Shown here: positions 10,183 to 19,824 of the stretch, piece after piece
Position numbering within the stretch: the stretch's first letter is position 1
How the letters are laid out: every line of letters starts with the position of its first letter
DNA from: Actinomyces sp. zg-332
GTDB taxonomy: Bacteria > Actinomycetota > Actinomycetes > Actinomycetales > Actinomycetaceae
Direction of reading: 5' to 3'
DNA length: 64,000 nucleotides
Assembly: GCF_011751945.2 (NCBI RefSeq)
Contig: NZ_CP064951.1
Span: 930,001 to 994,000, forward strand
Made by a program: the position numbers and the translations under genes
The notes under the pieces: generated by a model
What the model was told of the DNA's origin: nothing
Databases searched by the model: none
What the model saw: the letters and a program-made list of their open reading frames with translations, nothing else

Positions 10183-11853
10183 TTATTGTAAAGAACGTAG
10201 TAGTTCTTCTGCATGCATTTTAGCTGCCTGTAAATCTTTCTTCCCTGATAGCATTCTAGCTAATTCTATTACACGTTCGCTAGTTTTTATCTCTTTTACA
10301 CTCGTAATATCAAACATTTTACCAACTTTATAGTGAATATCACCATATGCAGCTACTTGTGGTAGATGTGTTACTACTATAACTTGATGTGATTTTGACA
10401 GTTCTTTAAGACGATTTCCCACTTGTAATGCAGCCTCGCCTCCAATTCCAGCATCTATTTCATCAAAAATAAAGGTTTGTTTTCCTGTCTGAGACTTTTT
10501 AGCTAAAACTACTTCAATAGCGAGCATTATTCTGGAGAGTTCACCACCTGATGCTCCGTTTGCTATAGGCTGAGAGGCAATATTAGGGTGAGAAGTAAAC
10601 TTCATCACCAACTCATTCAAACCATTTTGTGTAGGCTTAGGGTTTGGTATGAACTCAATACTAAATACAGCATCTTTCATGTTTAAAGTATGTAGCTCTG
10701 CAGTAACATTTTCACTGAAAACCTTAGCTAAATTCTTACGAGATTCTTCTAATATTTCTCCTTTTTCCACTAATACTTTTTTAGCGTTTTGAATATCAGT
10801 AATCAAGATTTCAAGTTTTAAATCTAAATTTTCATAAGCATCGTATTTACGGCGAATTTCTTCAATCCATTCAGCTAATTCTTGGGTAGTCGTAGCCCTA
10901 TTTTTCATTAGCTTTCTTATATTGTTGTAACGTATATTAGCTTTTTCTATCTCTTGAGGATTGTATTGTATGCTAGATAAAAATTGGTTTAAACTTGAGT
11001 GTAGTTCTTTCACATCAATATAAATACTGCTTATTTGCTTGTAAAAGTTACTTATTTCGTAATTTTGTGAAGAAAAATGCTCCAGTATTGTTTTAGATTC
11101 GTGTAAATGTTCTAAAATTCCTTTATAAGTGTCTTCATTAGACAACACTGAATTTACGTATTGTAAATTTTTACTTATATCAGCAAGATTTGCATTTGAA
11201 TCAATTATTTTACGTAAAGTTTCATCTTCATTTGGCTGTATCTGTAACTCATCGTATTTTTTCAATACTGACTCGTATACTTCATTTTGCATAGAAGTAC
11301 TTTGTGCTTCTAGTTGAATAGTTTTATATTCATTTTGAAGTTTTTTAATATTCAAATAAGCCTGATAGTATTCTTGTAGCTTTACTTTATGCTCATTTGT
11401 GCCATAGTCGTCTATAGCTTGACGCTGAGCTTGTGCAGATTTTAATCTCATCTGATCTTGCTGACCATGAATAGTAACTATTTTGTTACCTAATTCTTGT
11501 AAAACTCCTGAGGGTACTGTTTTAGCGTTAATATAAGCTCTGGATTTTTTACTAGTAGATATTTTTCTACCAAATATTACATTTTCGTTTTCAATATCGT
11601 AGTCATTGTCTTGGATTGCTTTTAGAAAGTCACAGTTATCGCTTACTCGAAAAATTGCTTCTACATAGCTTTCTTCACAGCCAGATCTGATTATTTTTGA
11701 ATCTGCTTTGCCACCCAATATCATCTTGATACTGTTTAAAAGCATACTCTTACCAGCACCTGTTTCACCTGTAATAACAGTCATTTTTTCACTAGGAATA
11801 ATGGTAGCTTCTTTAATAACGCCTAGGTTCTCAATATTTATTTCTTCAATCAT
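10183..11853 (-). CDS. recN: DNA repair protein RecN
   Basis: An SMC-like ATPase involved in double-strand break repair. Starting at ATG 11853 (MIEEINIENLGVI) it has 556 residues. The Walker A motif GETGAGKSMLLNSI is near the N-terminus, a long coiled-coil region occupies the middle third, and the C-terminal half has the ABC signature GASGGELSRIMLAIE and Walker B TFIFDEIDAGIGG, followed by VTHLPQVA. The frame remains open further upstream to 11904, but that extension overlaps nadK and is unlike RecN. The chosen start overlaps the nadK stop by 8 bases (ATGATTGA), indicating coupling. Confidence 0.96.
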   Translation of the reverse strand: MIEEINIENLGVIKEATIIPSEKMTVITGETGAGKSMLLNSIKMILGGKADSKIIRSGCEESYVEAIFRVSDNCDFLKAIQDNDYDIENENVIFGRKISTSKKSRAYINAKTVPSGVLQELGNKIVTIHGQQDQMRLKSAQAQRQAIDDYGTNEHKVKLQEYYQAYLNIKKLQNEYKTIQLEAQSTSMQNEVYESVLKKYDELQIQPNEDETLRKIIDSNANLADISKNLQYVNSVLSNEDTYKGILEHLHESKTILEHFSSQNYEISNFYKQISSIYIDVKELHSSLNQFLSSIQYNPQEIEKANIRYNNIRKLMKNRATTTQELAEWIEEIRRKYDAYENLDLKLEILITDIQNAKKVLVEKGEILEESRKNLAKVFSENVTAELHTLNMKDAVFSIEFIPNPKPTQNGLNELVMKFTSHPNIASQPIANGASGGELSRIMLAIEVVLAKKSQTGKQTFIFDEIDAGIGGEAALQVGNRLKELSKSHQVIVVTHLPQVAAYGDIHYKVGKMFDITSVKEIKTSERVIELARMLSGKKDLQAAKMHAEELLRSLQ

Positions 11854-12724
11854 TGTTTTTCTTCTCAATCGTTGAAGTATTCGTTGAGGATTCACGCCAG
11901 CCATTAACAGGTAGATTAAACTTAGCTACAAGTCTTGCTGAGAAAGGAGTATCGTTCATACGTGCTACTTGGATAGGTGTTTTATCAGCAATAGCACATA
12001 TTTGTGACCCTTCAGGTACGTCAATTGTTCTTATACCATCACAGCATATTGTCAAATTATCCCATTGGTTAGGTAGTACGCTAACTTGCAATTTAGATGT
12101 ACTACTAACTATTAGAGGCCTAGTAAACAAAGCATGTGCTGCTAATGGAACTAGTACTAAAGCATCTACTCCTGGCCATACTACCGGTCCCCCCACAGAA
12201 AAAGCATAAGCAGTAGAACCTGTAGGGGTCGCAAAAATCACGCCATCACACCCAAAAGTTGAAATAGGTTCGCCATCTATACCTACGCTCAAATAAGCTG
12301 GATGTAAGTTATCTTTACGAATCAAAGCAGCTTCATTTAAAGCCCAGTTCTTTTCAATCGTTCCATCTGGTTTTTGAACCCGTATTTCAATAGTAGTTCT
12401 AGTTTCAATTGTGTAATCTTTATTAGCTATTTTTTCGACAACAGTAGATATATCTTCTGGATTCATCTCAGCTAGAAATCCAACATGACCCAAATTTATA
12501 CCGATAAGTGGAACATTATATTCCCTAGCGTAATGAGCTGAAGAAAGTATGGAACCATCGCCACCTAGAACAAGAATTAGCTCAAAGTCCATATTTTTAT
12601 TGCATTCTAAGTCATCGACAGATATGACTTCAATATTATAATTTGCTAGTTCACGTGTAGCTTTGATAGCTAATTCTTTAGCACTATCACGCATTTTATG
12701 CACTACCATTAAAACGCGTCTCAT
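11846..12724 (-). CDS. nadK: NAD kinase
   Basis: Phosphorylates NAD to NADP in the cytoplasm. The 292-residue protein has the family's GGDGS motif (LVLGGDGSILSSAHYA) with GINLGHVGFLAEM following, and the second glycine-rich motif TPTGSTAYAFSVGGPVVWP. The order tlyA-nadK-recN is the usual one in Actinobacteria. It begins one base after the tlyA stop and overlaps the recN start, so the three genes are most likely co-transcribed and coupled. Confidence 0.97.
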   Translation of the reverse strand: MRRVLMVVHKMRDSAKELAIKATRELANYNIEVISVDDLECNKNMDFELILVLGGDGSILSSAHYAREYNVPLIGINLGHVGFLAEMNPEDISTVVEKIANKDYTIETRTTIEIRVQKPDGTIEKNWALNEAALIRKDNLHPAYLSVGIDGEPISTFGCDGVIFATPTGSTAYAFSVGGPVVWPGVDALVLVPLAAHALFTRPLIVSSTSKLQVSVLPNQWDNLTICCDGIRTIDVPEGSQICAIADKTPIQVARMNDTPFSARLVAKFNLPVNGWRESSTNTSTIEKKNND

Positions 12725-12725
12725 A

Positions 12726-13559
12726 TTATTTCAACCTATCCCCAATTGGACCATTTTTTACAGCTTCATATATAGCTTTATCTAATCTATCACTTTCTAA
12801 GCCATTTTCGAAAGACTTATTCATAGCAAGGAAATATTCCACATTTCCACTAGGGCCAGGTAAGGGACTTGGAGCAACAGCGTAAATTTTTAAACCATTT
12901 TCTATAGCACACTGAGCTACAGTCTTTATTGCTTCCATGTGGTCTTTAGGGTTTTTAACAACACCACCATGTGGTAGTTTTTCCTTACCTACTTCAAACT
13001 GAGGTTTTACCATTAGTAAAAAATCACACTCTTTAGCAGATATACCAACTAAAGGTTCAATGAGTAAAGTCAAAGATATAAAAGATAAATCACCAACAAT
13101 TATCTCAGGCGTATATTCTAAGTCAGCTTTAGTTATATAGCGAAGATTAGTCCTATCTTTAACGATGACTCTAGAATCGGATTGTAATTTCCAAGCTAGT
13201 TGCCCATATCCCACATCTGCAGCTATCACTTTTTCAGCATTATTTCTAAGCAATACATCGGTAAATCCTCCTGTTGATGCACCAGCATCAAGGCAAAGCT
13301 TTCCAGATATGTTAGGGGCTTTTTCCCCTAAATATTCTAAAGCTCCAGCTAGTTTAAAAGCTCCTCTTGACACATAGTCATTCTCAGCAGATTCTTTTAC
13401 AACCACGGCTTGTGCTGGACTAATTTGTCGAGCAGGCTTAGTAACTTGACCTCCGTCAACATAAACTAAGCCATCAACTATAAGTTGTAAGGCATGCTGA
13501 CGAGAACGAGCAAGCCCTCGCCTGACTAGTTCAGCATCAATTCTTGTAAGCTTTGCCAT
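12726..13559 (-). CDS. tlyA: TlyA-family 2'-O-methyltransferase of rRNA
   Basis: About 277 residues. An N-terminal S4 RNA-binding domain (RIDAELVRRGLARSRQHALQ) precedes a Rossmann-like methyltransferase domain with the SAM loop CLDAGASTGGFTDVLLR and the later GDLSFISLTLL. In mycobacteria TlyA methylates 16S and 23S rRNA and its loss confers capreomycin resistance; whether this protein modifies both subunits is not visible. The ATG at 13559 (MAKLTRID) is at better distance from AAAGG than the upstream ATG at 13565. It heads the tlyA-nadK-recN block. Confidence 0.93.
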   Translation of the reverse strand: MAKLTRIDAELVRRGLARSRQHALQLIVDGLVYVDGGQVTKPARQISPAQAVVVKESAENDYVSRGAFKLAGALEYLGEKAPNISGKLCLDAGASTGGFTDVLLRNNAEKVIAADVGYGQLAWKLQSDSRVIVKDRTNLRYITKADLEYTPEIIVGDLSFISLTLLIEPLVGISAKECDFLLMVKPQFEVGKEKLPHGGVVKNPKDHMEAIKTVAQCAIENGLKIYAVAPSPLPGPSGNVEYFLAMNKSFENGLESDRLDKAIYEAVKNGPIGDRLK

Positions 13560-13648
13560 ATTCATACCTTTTCACTCGTAATACTATATTACGCAGAAAA
13601 TATAGATGAAATAAGAGGTATTTTCTGTTTTGTGGATAATTTCAAAAC

Positions 13649-15721
13649 CTAGTCTATAGTATTTACGACATTGATTTTTGGACTATCTACACGGATACCT
13701 CTGTTATCTTTGGCATCCCAAATAGCAGCAACATATGAACGGTAAGTATTTAGTGAAATAGTTGTTTCTTCTTCTAAAATTTCACCATCTATTTCAACTA
13801 AGCCGTCATCAATTACTCTAACTTTTGCAGAATCATCACATACATAGTATCCGTTGTCATCTAAAACTGGATAAGGATGAGTCTTTGCCAAACCAGTTAT
13901 ATCTATTGCTAAATATGTTGGACGATTCTCAACAGAAGCAAAAGCAACATCTCGGGCATCGTTTACGCCAGTTAAAACATGCATTGAAGGGTATCCTGCA
14001 GCTTTTGCACCAGCTATATCAGTGCCCAACCTATCCCCAATAGCAATTGGATATTTAGCATCTGCACAAGTTTGTACTGCACGGGCAAAAATACCTGGGA
14101 AAGGCTTTCCGCCAGATATAGGTTTCTTGCCAGTAGCGTGTTGCACTGCTGCTACTAAAGAACCGTTTCCTAAAGCCATACCGTGTTCTGTAGGTAAAGT
14201 TGAGTCAATGTTTGATGCAAAGTATTGTGCTCCGTTTTCAATACTGTACGCAGCTTGAGTCAAATCTTCCCAAGTTATCGACTGATCGAAGCCCTGTACA
14301 ACTGCCTCTGGTTGATCTTTATAAGATTCTACGATTTCAAACCCTGCCTCGCTGATTGGTTTACGTAGTCCAGTTCCACCTATAACTAGAACCTTTGCAC
14401 CTTCAGGAAGTTGTTCAACCATTATGTGAGCAATATCCATTGCCGCAGTCATAACTTCATCTTTATCGGCTTGAATATCAAAACTTTGCAGTTTTTCAGC
14501 AACCTGTTCTTGTGTTTTTGAAGCATTGTTGGTAACAAACCTTATATTCATACCATTTTCACGAGCTTCATTTATTCCATTTGAAGCATTTTCTACCGGT
14601 TGCATTCCTCTAAAACATACACCGTCTAAGTCGAATAGAGCTAAATCATATAGAGTCGATAAAGGGATATCACTTCCTCTTAGACCGCTAGTATTTTCCC
14701 CTTCAGTATATTCGTCAAGGTCAAATATTTCGCTTTCTTCTTGAGGTAATTCATCTAGTATTTTTTGAGCTTTTTCACTTTCTCCCATTTGTTCTAGTAA
14801 GTTAGCTTTTGCTTCAAGTAAACGATATTTCAAGTTTTCTTCAACATGAGGACTAGCTAGCGTGTTATCTAAAATATTAATACCTAGTGTTGGTTGTCCC
14901 ATATCGCTACGAATACTAGCAGAAACTATTATTACTTCTACTTGCTCAGCAATGTCTAGAGCTTTCATATTCAAACCAGAAATTAATTCAACAGCTTGAT
15001 TTATTTTACCTGTTGCTCTTAGGCAGTCAGCTTCAATTGACGGTAGAGTTTTCTTTCCAGTTAGTCTTTCATAAGCGCGTAATTCTCGCAAAGTTTGAGC
15101 AAAGTTTTCACATTGGTACGAGCATAATGCCATAGCCTCACGAACTATAGGAACTCTACTAGCACACTTCAAAGCAAAATTAACGTGAGCCAAAGCTTCT
15201 TCAGGAGTTACATCAATTATTTGTCCTGCAAATATTAGGTGTTTAGCAACATTATCAGCAACTTCTTTACGCAAGCCTCTAAGTTGAGCTCTTGCTGCAC
15301 TGTCTAAATCGCTAGGATTGATTTCGTAAGGAAAAGCTGGTTCAACCATATGTTTATTTTCGTAGCGATCATCTTTGTTATAAGACTTATCGTATTCTTT
15401 CTTACGTCCTTCGCCACGTTTTGGTTTCGCAAAACTATCTCTGTGATTATTGTTTTTACCGTATGGCTTTTCAGAACCATATTTTTTATCAGAAAAGTTC
15501 TTTTTATATCCGTCTTTAGAATAGTTATCTCTGTCAAACTTGTTTCTACTATTCTTTCTATTACTGTCGTTATTTTGCTTAGAATATTGTTTATCGTTGT
15601 TTCTATCATTATTGCGTATAGTTCTTCCATCTCTTCCAAAAGAGTTTGAACTAGAAAAACCACGATTAAAACTTTTACCTTGTGAGGATCTTCCTCTGTT
15701 ATTAAAATCGTTTCCTGCCAT
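13649..15721 (-). CDS. fusion: basic disordered tail + TPR-like helices + HAD-IIA phosphatase
   Basis: One uninterrupted 690-residue frame with three parts. Residues 1-125 are low-complexity and rich in Asn, Arg, Lys, Gly and Ser (for example NNRGRSSQGKSFNRG), probably disordered and possibly RNA-binding. Residues about 135-330 form TPR-like helices (HVNFALKCASRVPIVREAMA, ALDIAEQVEVIIVSAS). Residues 358-690 are a HAD subfamily IIA hydrolase: motif I LALFDLDGVCFRG with Asp364/Asp366, motif II FVTNNASKT, a cap region, and motif IV PIAIGDRLGTDIAGAKAAG. The ATG at 15721 follows GAGGAAAA. In many Actinobacteria, as I recall, the TPR and HAD proteins are separate neighbours upstream of tlyA; here they are joined. 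HAD-IIA members dephosphorylate small phospho-metabolites; the substrate is unknown. Confidence 0.85.
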   Translation of the reverse strand: MAGNDFNNRGRSSQGKSFNRGFSSSNSFGRDGRTIRNNDRNNDKQYSKQNNDSNRKNSRNKFDRDNYSKDGYKKNFSDKKYGSEKPYGKNNNHRDSFAKPKRGEGRKKEYDKSYNKDDRYENKHMVEPAFPYEINPSDLDSAARAQLRGLRKEVADNVAKHLIFAGQIIDVTPEEALAHVNFALKCASRVPIVREAMALCSYQCENFAQTLRELRAYERLTGKKTLPSIEADCLRATGKINQAVELISGLNMKALDIAEQVEVIIVSASIRSDMGQPTLGINILDNTLASPHVEENLKYRLLEAKANLLEQMGESEKAQKILDELPQEESEIFDLDEYTEGENTSGLRGSDIPLSTLYDLALFDLDGVCFRGMQPVENASNGINEARENGMNIRFVTNNASKTQEQVAEKLQSFDIQADKDEVMTAAMDIAHIMVEQLPEGAKVLVIGGTGLRKPISEAGFEIVESYKDQPEAVVQGFDQSITWEDLTQAAYSIENGAQYFASNIDSTLPTEHGMALGNGSLVAAVQHATGKKPISGGKPFPGIFARAVQTCADAKYPIAIGDRLGTDIAGAKAAGYPSMHVLTGVNDARDVAFASVENRPTYLAIDITGLAKTHPYPVLDDNGYYVCDDSAKVRVIDDGLVEIDGEILEEETTISLNTYRSYVAAIWDAKDNRGIRVDSPKINVVNTID

Positions 15722-15803
15722 TTTTCCTCACGTTTTCTTTCATAAAACTTTTTAAGATACAAAAGAATTATAAATCTATAACTGCTAATGGTAAACTATT
15801 TAC

Positions 15804-16138
15804 GAGTTGACTGGGTGATTGCGTGTATCTTTATATACGAGGAACGTCCGGGCTCCACAAAAGCACAGTGGTGGGTAACGCCCACTCAGGGTGACCTGCA
15901 GGAAAGTGCCACAGAAAATAAACCGCCTGATTTTAGGTAAGGGTGAAAAGGTGAGGTAAGAGCTCACCGCATAACTGGTGACAGTTATGGCATGGTAAAC
16001 CCCACTGGGAGCAAGACCAAGTAAGCATACGTTTGAGTTAGCTTTTGACGAGTATGTGGGTAGGTTGCTTGAGGTTTTTAACCCTAGATAGATGATCACC
16101 GCCTTTTTAGGTACAGAACCCGGCGTATAGGTCGACTT
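15804..16138 (+). ncRNA. rnpB: RNase P RNA, bacterial class A
   Basis: The catalytic RNA that removes 5' leaders from tRNA precursors. The plus strand contains the conserved GAGGAACGTCCGGGCTCC near the 5' end, the J-region CAGGGTGACCTGCAGGAAAGTGCCACAGAAA, and GCAAGACCAA, and ends with ACAGAACCCGGCGTATAGGTCGACTT. The first and last bases (GAGTTGAC / GTCGACTT) pair to form helix P1, which sets the ends. A TAAACT about 7 bases upstream of 15804 could be a -10 box. It is transcribed away from the TPR-HAD gene and toward a terminator. No protein should be called here on the opposite strand. Confidence 0.97.
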
Positions 16139-16176
16139 AGCGTGGAGTGATATTTTTATTGCTCCACGCTTATTTT
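16139..16176 (+). terminator. terminator of rnpB
   Basis: Perfect 9-bp stem AGCGTGGAG / CTCCACGCT with a T-rich loop and TATTTT afterwards, directly abutting the end of the RNase P RNA. Confidence 0.9.
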
Positions 16177-16667
16177 AAGCTGTATTTTCTATAAGTACTT
16201 TGACTAAATTAGTGAGTTCTAATATGAAAAACTCACTGTTTCCTTTTCATATCGTTCCCATATCTTACTTGTAAGTTCTTCTTTGAGCTTAGGTCTTATA
16301 TTGATGCTACTATTGCTACTTTATTCAATCATTACAATTAACTTACAGTTTTTTACTTCACATAATTAGTAGTAGGTAAAAACGCACTAGATTTTACACC
16401 TAATTTTAGAATAGCCACTTTAAATGTAAGAACAGGAATTCTACTATTTATCTTTAGTGTTATATGCAAGATAAATACGCTTAAAATACTCTCGTAAAAT
16501 ACTTGTATAACCATTGCAACTAGCAAAAATAATGTAAAACTATGTTATTTGGTATCTGAATCAAAACAGCTTAAAGTAAAAATAAACAGCTACCTTTTCC
16601 AACGAAAATACAACTTTTTCTAAAAACTACTAAGTAGACCATATACTCATATAAGCTTCAATATAAA
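16177..16667. other. AT-rich intergenic stretch between convergent rnpB and a surface-protein gene
   Basis: About 490 bases without a protein-like frame. The only structure I see is an 8-bp inverted repeat AGTGAGTT / AACTCACT at 16211-16237 followed by GTTTCCTTTT, which could be a second, weaker stop for rnpB transcription. The rest is featureless. Confidence 0.5.
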
Positions 16668-16698
16668 ATGTGGGACCTATAAAAGCAAGATCCCACAT
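16668..16698 (-). terminator. terminator of the surface-protein gene
   Basis: Inverted repeat ATGTGGGA / TCCCACAT with a 15-base loop, 30 bases beyond the stop codon. On the minus strand it is followed by TTTTATATT. Confidence 0.7.
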
Positions 16699-16729
16699 AA
16701 TTTTAAATGGTTTATATTCCTAGTAAATA

Positions 16730-19297
16730 TTAGCGTTTAGCTTGTTTTCTAATATTTTTAACACTAACTCCCAAAGCAAAAGATAAGAAAATAACAAATA
16801 GCAAAGCAGTTATATCTAGACCTGTATTAGCTAGTTTATCATCTTGTTTCTTTACTAATTTCATCTTAGATTCACTAGAAGTAGCGTTACCTTTACCACC
16901 CTTATCTGGTGTAGTTTCACCCATTGGCTGATTCTTACCAGAAGGAGATAGCTTTTCTTTTGAGTCTTCGTCACCAGCTGTATTTGGTTTTGGCTTTGAG
17001 TCAGACTTCGGTTCTACTTCTGGCTTTGACTCAGAAGTAGGCTGTACTTCAGGTTTTGGCTTCATCTCGGAATCAGAATCAGGCTGTGTATCAGGCTTAG
17101 GCTCAGCAATTGGTTTTGCTGGTGTTAAAGCACTAATTGGAATAACATGAGTAATTTTTACTCTTATTGTCTTATTCTCAGTAATATTTTCCAAAACTGA
17201 ACTATCGAATTCTTTGTGTAGCTTGTATTCTCCACTCTCAGCTTTCGGTAAGTTCACAACAGCATTACTGCCAGAGTCAACTTCTTGAGTTTCAGTATGC
17301 ACTACTTTACCTGCCAGCTCATAATTCAAAGTAACTTCATACTTTTTATTTGGAGTCACAGAATCGTTATCTGAGTCATTAGAGTTATTAGGAGGAGTCT
17401 TTTGTTTCTTTACCAGTTTTAGCTCTATAGTAATATCTTTAGTTATATTACTCAAAGCAGACAAATCAGCACCTTCAGCAATCTCATAAACCCAATCAGC
17501 GTTTTCCGGTGCTTGTGGTACTGAATATTTAGCATCTTGCCCATCAAGAACAGTCAAAGTGTCCCTAGAAACTTCATTAGTTTCAAAGGTGTAAACAATA
17601 TTTACTGTATGATTTGTTGGATGTACCTTTTCAAAACGCAACTTTATAGTTCCAGCTATATCGTCACCTGTAACTACAATTTTCTTGTCATAATCACTTT
17701 CTTCAAACGGTTTACCGTCTTCTTTTAGAAATCTACCATTTTCAGGTTTACTAACTGAGTAACTAACTATTTGAGTATCATTTGTTCTTTCAATAGTAAA
17801 CGGTAGCTCCCATAAAGAGCCATTTACAACAATTACCAATTCACCAACAGGTTTAGCAATCCAAGTTATATGTGAAAGCTCGCCGTCTGCGTTATTTTCA
17901 GTGGTTGGATTTTCGTAGTTTGTAATTACTTTTCCTTCAAGTTCTGAATGACCTAGCAAATTTGTACGATACTGGTCAACATTATCTCCATCATAGTCTA
18001 CGAAATCTGAATATATACTCTCAAAATCGTCTAGATTTCCAGTACCGTTTGTATCTTCAAGAACTTCAATTAATACACTATGAGTTTTAGACAATGTATA
18101 TGTGTAACTGTCTTCTTTTTTAACCACTTTATACTTATCAATAGTAGGAGAATCTAGCCTTATATCTGGAAGAATGGCAGGATCATTTTTATCCAAAGTT
18201 TTTCCATTCTCAACCATATCACCTATAAGTAACAATATGTCAGATCCAGCAATAGAAGTAGTATCTGGAGTGTTATCTACAACCACGCCTACATTAATAT
18301 CGTGAGAACCATCTACTATCAAAGTTGCATCAGGTGGAATATGTATTTGACCTGTACCTGATGTAGTAACGATTTCAGTTGTTTCATCAAAAGTTATTTT
18401 AGAATTATTAAGGTTTAGGTTTTCAATAATATTATCACCATTAGTTATAGAAACATTTGAGTCAACTAAGTTTAGTGTTTTCAACCTATAAGTAGTAAGA
18501 CCTTGAACATTTACATTCTTCAATGTCAATTCGTTATCAGTTGAACTACCACCAAAATATCCTGTGATAAATGGACTAACAGATGTAACCGACACTTTTC
18601 CAGATATCTCATAGTTCTCACCAAAAACTATTCCTTCTCTAACACTAGCAACAGCTGATTCGATATTAATAGTAGTAGGCGTTACTTTCTCTTCATCTTC
18701 ATCATTAGCAATAATTTTAGTAAATTTAGTTTCTCTATTATTACCTAAAATATTGATTTTAGCATGGTCTCCTGCTATTTTATGCCCATAAGTTCCGGCT
18801 ATAATTATAGGTCTTTCAGCACTTTGTATATCGCTAATTTTTGTTGAAACATTGTCAAAGGTAACTGAGTAATCAGAAACATAAATCTTACCTTCGTTAC
18901 CACCCTCACCGGTAACATTTAGAGTTATATTTCTAAAAACAACATCCTTAGATAGTTGAACATTCATTCCTCTAAAAGTTAGAGTAGTTCCTTCACCTTC
19001 AATTGTTACTGCCTTGTTTATATCAAATGGAGTACCTAAATCTTCAGTGTATACAATGTTTCCAATAACTTTAATAGTGTCACCATCATCAGCATTTTGA
19101 AGAGCATATTTAAAACTTTGATAAGGATTTGACTGACTTCCATCCCCATCAATGGAGGAATCAGAACCAGATGTAACATAAATTATTTTGTTATCAGCAT
19201 AAGCTTTCATAGCCTGCATGCCAATTATTCCAAAAATTGCTATAAGCATAACTGTAACTACAACTGCTATAGCTTTTGTTTTACTTATGTAAGTCAT
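16730..19297 (-). CDS. sortase-anchored surface protein, beta-helix-like, LANTG signal
   Basis: An 855-residue exported protein. The N-terminus is a signal peptide (basic residues, then AIAVVVTVMLIAIFGIIG, likely cut after ..MKAYA). Residues about 38-350 have repeated short beta-strand and Asn/Asp turns typical of right-handed beta-helix or pectate-lyase-like folds. Two MucBP-like segments follow (VNIVYTFETNEVSRDTL; VTLNYELAGKVVHTETQ), then a Pro/Lys/Glu/Ser-rich wall-spanning region. The C-terminus has LANTG (822-826), a hydrophobic helix and a basic tail, which is a sortase signal of the LAxTG type common in Actinobacteria. No sortase gene is nearby. The ligand or target is unknown. It is a single-gene unit with its own terminator. 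Confidence 0.88.
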   Translation of the reverse strand: MTYISKTKAIAVVVTVMLIAIFGIIGMQAMKAYADNKIIYVTSGSDSSIDGDGSQSNPYQSFKYALQNADDGDTIKVIGNIVYTEDLGTPFDINKAVTIEGEGTTLTFRGMNVQLSKDVVFRNITLNVTGEGGNEGKIYVSDYSVTFDNVSTKISDIQSAERPIIIAGTYGHKIAGDHAKINILGNNRETKFTKIIANDEDEEKVTPTTINIESAVASVREGIVFGENYEISGKVSVTSVSPFITGYFGGSSTDNELTLKNVNVQGLTTYRLKTLNLVDSNVSITNGDNIIENLNLNNSKITFDETTEIVTTSGTGQIHIPPDATLIVDGSHDINVGVVVDNTPDTTSIAGSDILLLIGDMVENGKTLDKNDPAILPDIRLDSPTIDKYKVVKKEDSYTYTLSKTHSVLIEVLEDTNGTGNLDDFESIYSDFVDYDGDNVDQYRTNLLGHSELEGKVITNYENPTTENNADGELSHITWIAKPVGELVIVVNGSLWELPFTIERTNDTQIVSYSVSKPENGRFLKEDGKPFEESDYDKKIVVTGDDIAGTIKLRFEKVHPTNHTVNIVYTFETNEVSRDTLTVLDGQDAKYSVPQAPENADWVYEIAEGADLSALSNITKDITIELKLVKKQKTPPNNSNDSDNDSVTPNKKYEVTLNYELAGKVVHTETQEVDSGSNAVVNLPKAESGEYKLHKEFDSSVLENITENKTIRVKITHVIPISALTPAKPIAEPKPDTQPDSDSEMKPKPEVQPTSESKPEVEPKSDSKPKPNTAGDEDSKEKLSPSGKNQPMGETTPDKGGKGNATSSESKMKLVKKQDDKLANTGLDITALLFVIFLSFALGVSVKNIRKQAKR

Positions 19298-19436
19298 AAG
19301 CTTACTTTCTCTTAAACGATACTCATTATAAATACATCCTATGTACCATTAAAGATATTTACCAAGCAAGACTTTAAAAGGTTTATTCCAGAAATGAAAC
19401 AATCACATTATAAGTGTTTTTGTTTTGTAATAATAA

Positions 19437-19736
19437 TTATTGTTTATCGTCCTTTTCAGAATGCAAATTTTCTTTATCTCCTAAAAACTCGTTTTCCTGC
19501 TCTTGCTTAGCTTCACGAGCTTTTATTGCTTCATATTCTTCACGATTTTTGGCATCTTCTATTGCTAATCGCAAGGAAATTGCTCCCATTATTAGAGAAC
19601 CGATTAAAGAAACTCCAATCCAATACAATATATCTTTACCTTCATGCACTACCAACGTAAGGGTAAGAAATACAACAAAAAATCCTATTGTCGTGTATAT
19701 AGGACGCTTCTTATTCAAATATTCCATTTTCTTCAA
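19437..19736 (-). CDS. small membrane protein with acidic coiled tail, unknown function
   Basis: Up to 99 residues. Two hydrophobic helices (about 13-30, TIGFFVVFLTLTLVVH, and 36-58, ILYWIGVSLIGSLIMGAISL) are followed by a highly charged helical tail (EDAKNREEYEAIKAREAKQE). I do not recognise the family. The start is unclear: AAGGAG lies 3 bases before a TTG at 19736 and 12 bases before an ATG at 19727. It stands between the surface protein and the RNase H gene with its own spacing. Confidence 0.65.
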   Translation of the reverse strand: MKKMEYLNKKRPIYTTIGFFVVFLTLTLVVHEGKDILYWIGVSLIGSLIMGAISLRLAIEDAKNREEYEAIKAREAKQEQENEFLGDKENLHSEKDDKQ

Positions 19737-19824
19737 TCACTCCTTGGTTTTGACTCTTTCCTAACAGTATTTTACTCAATATCTGCATTTTCTGCTAAAG
19801 CATACTCATTCACCAATAAATTAA

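Noticed and set aside
15304-15762. 152-codon minus-strand frame overlapping the TPR-HAD gene
   Set aside because: It is an alternative frame of the low-complexity Arg/Asn/Lys region of that gene; its composition is repetitive and it has no family resemblance.
15800-16099. Open frame of about 99 codons on the minus strand
   Set aside because: It lies antisense to the RNase P RNA, whose conserved core and P1 pairing are unambiguous on the plus strand.
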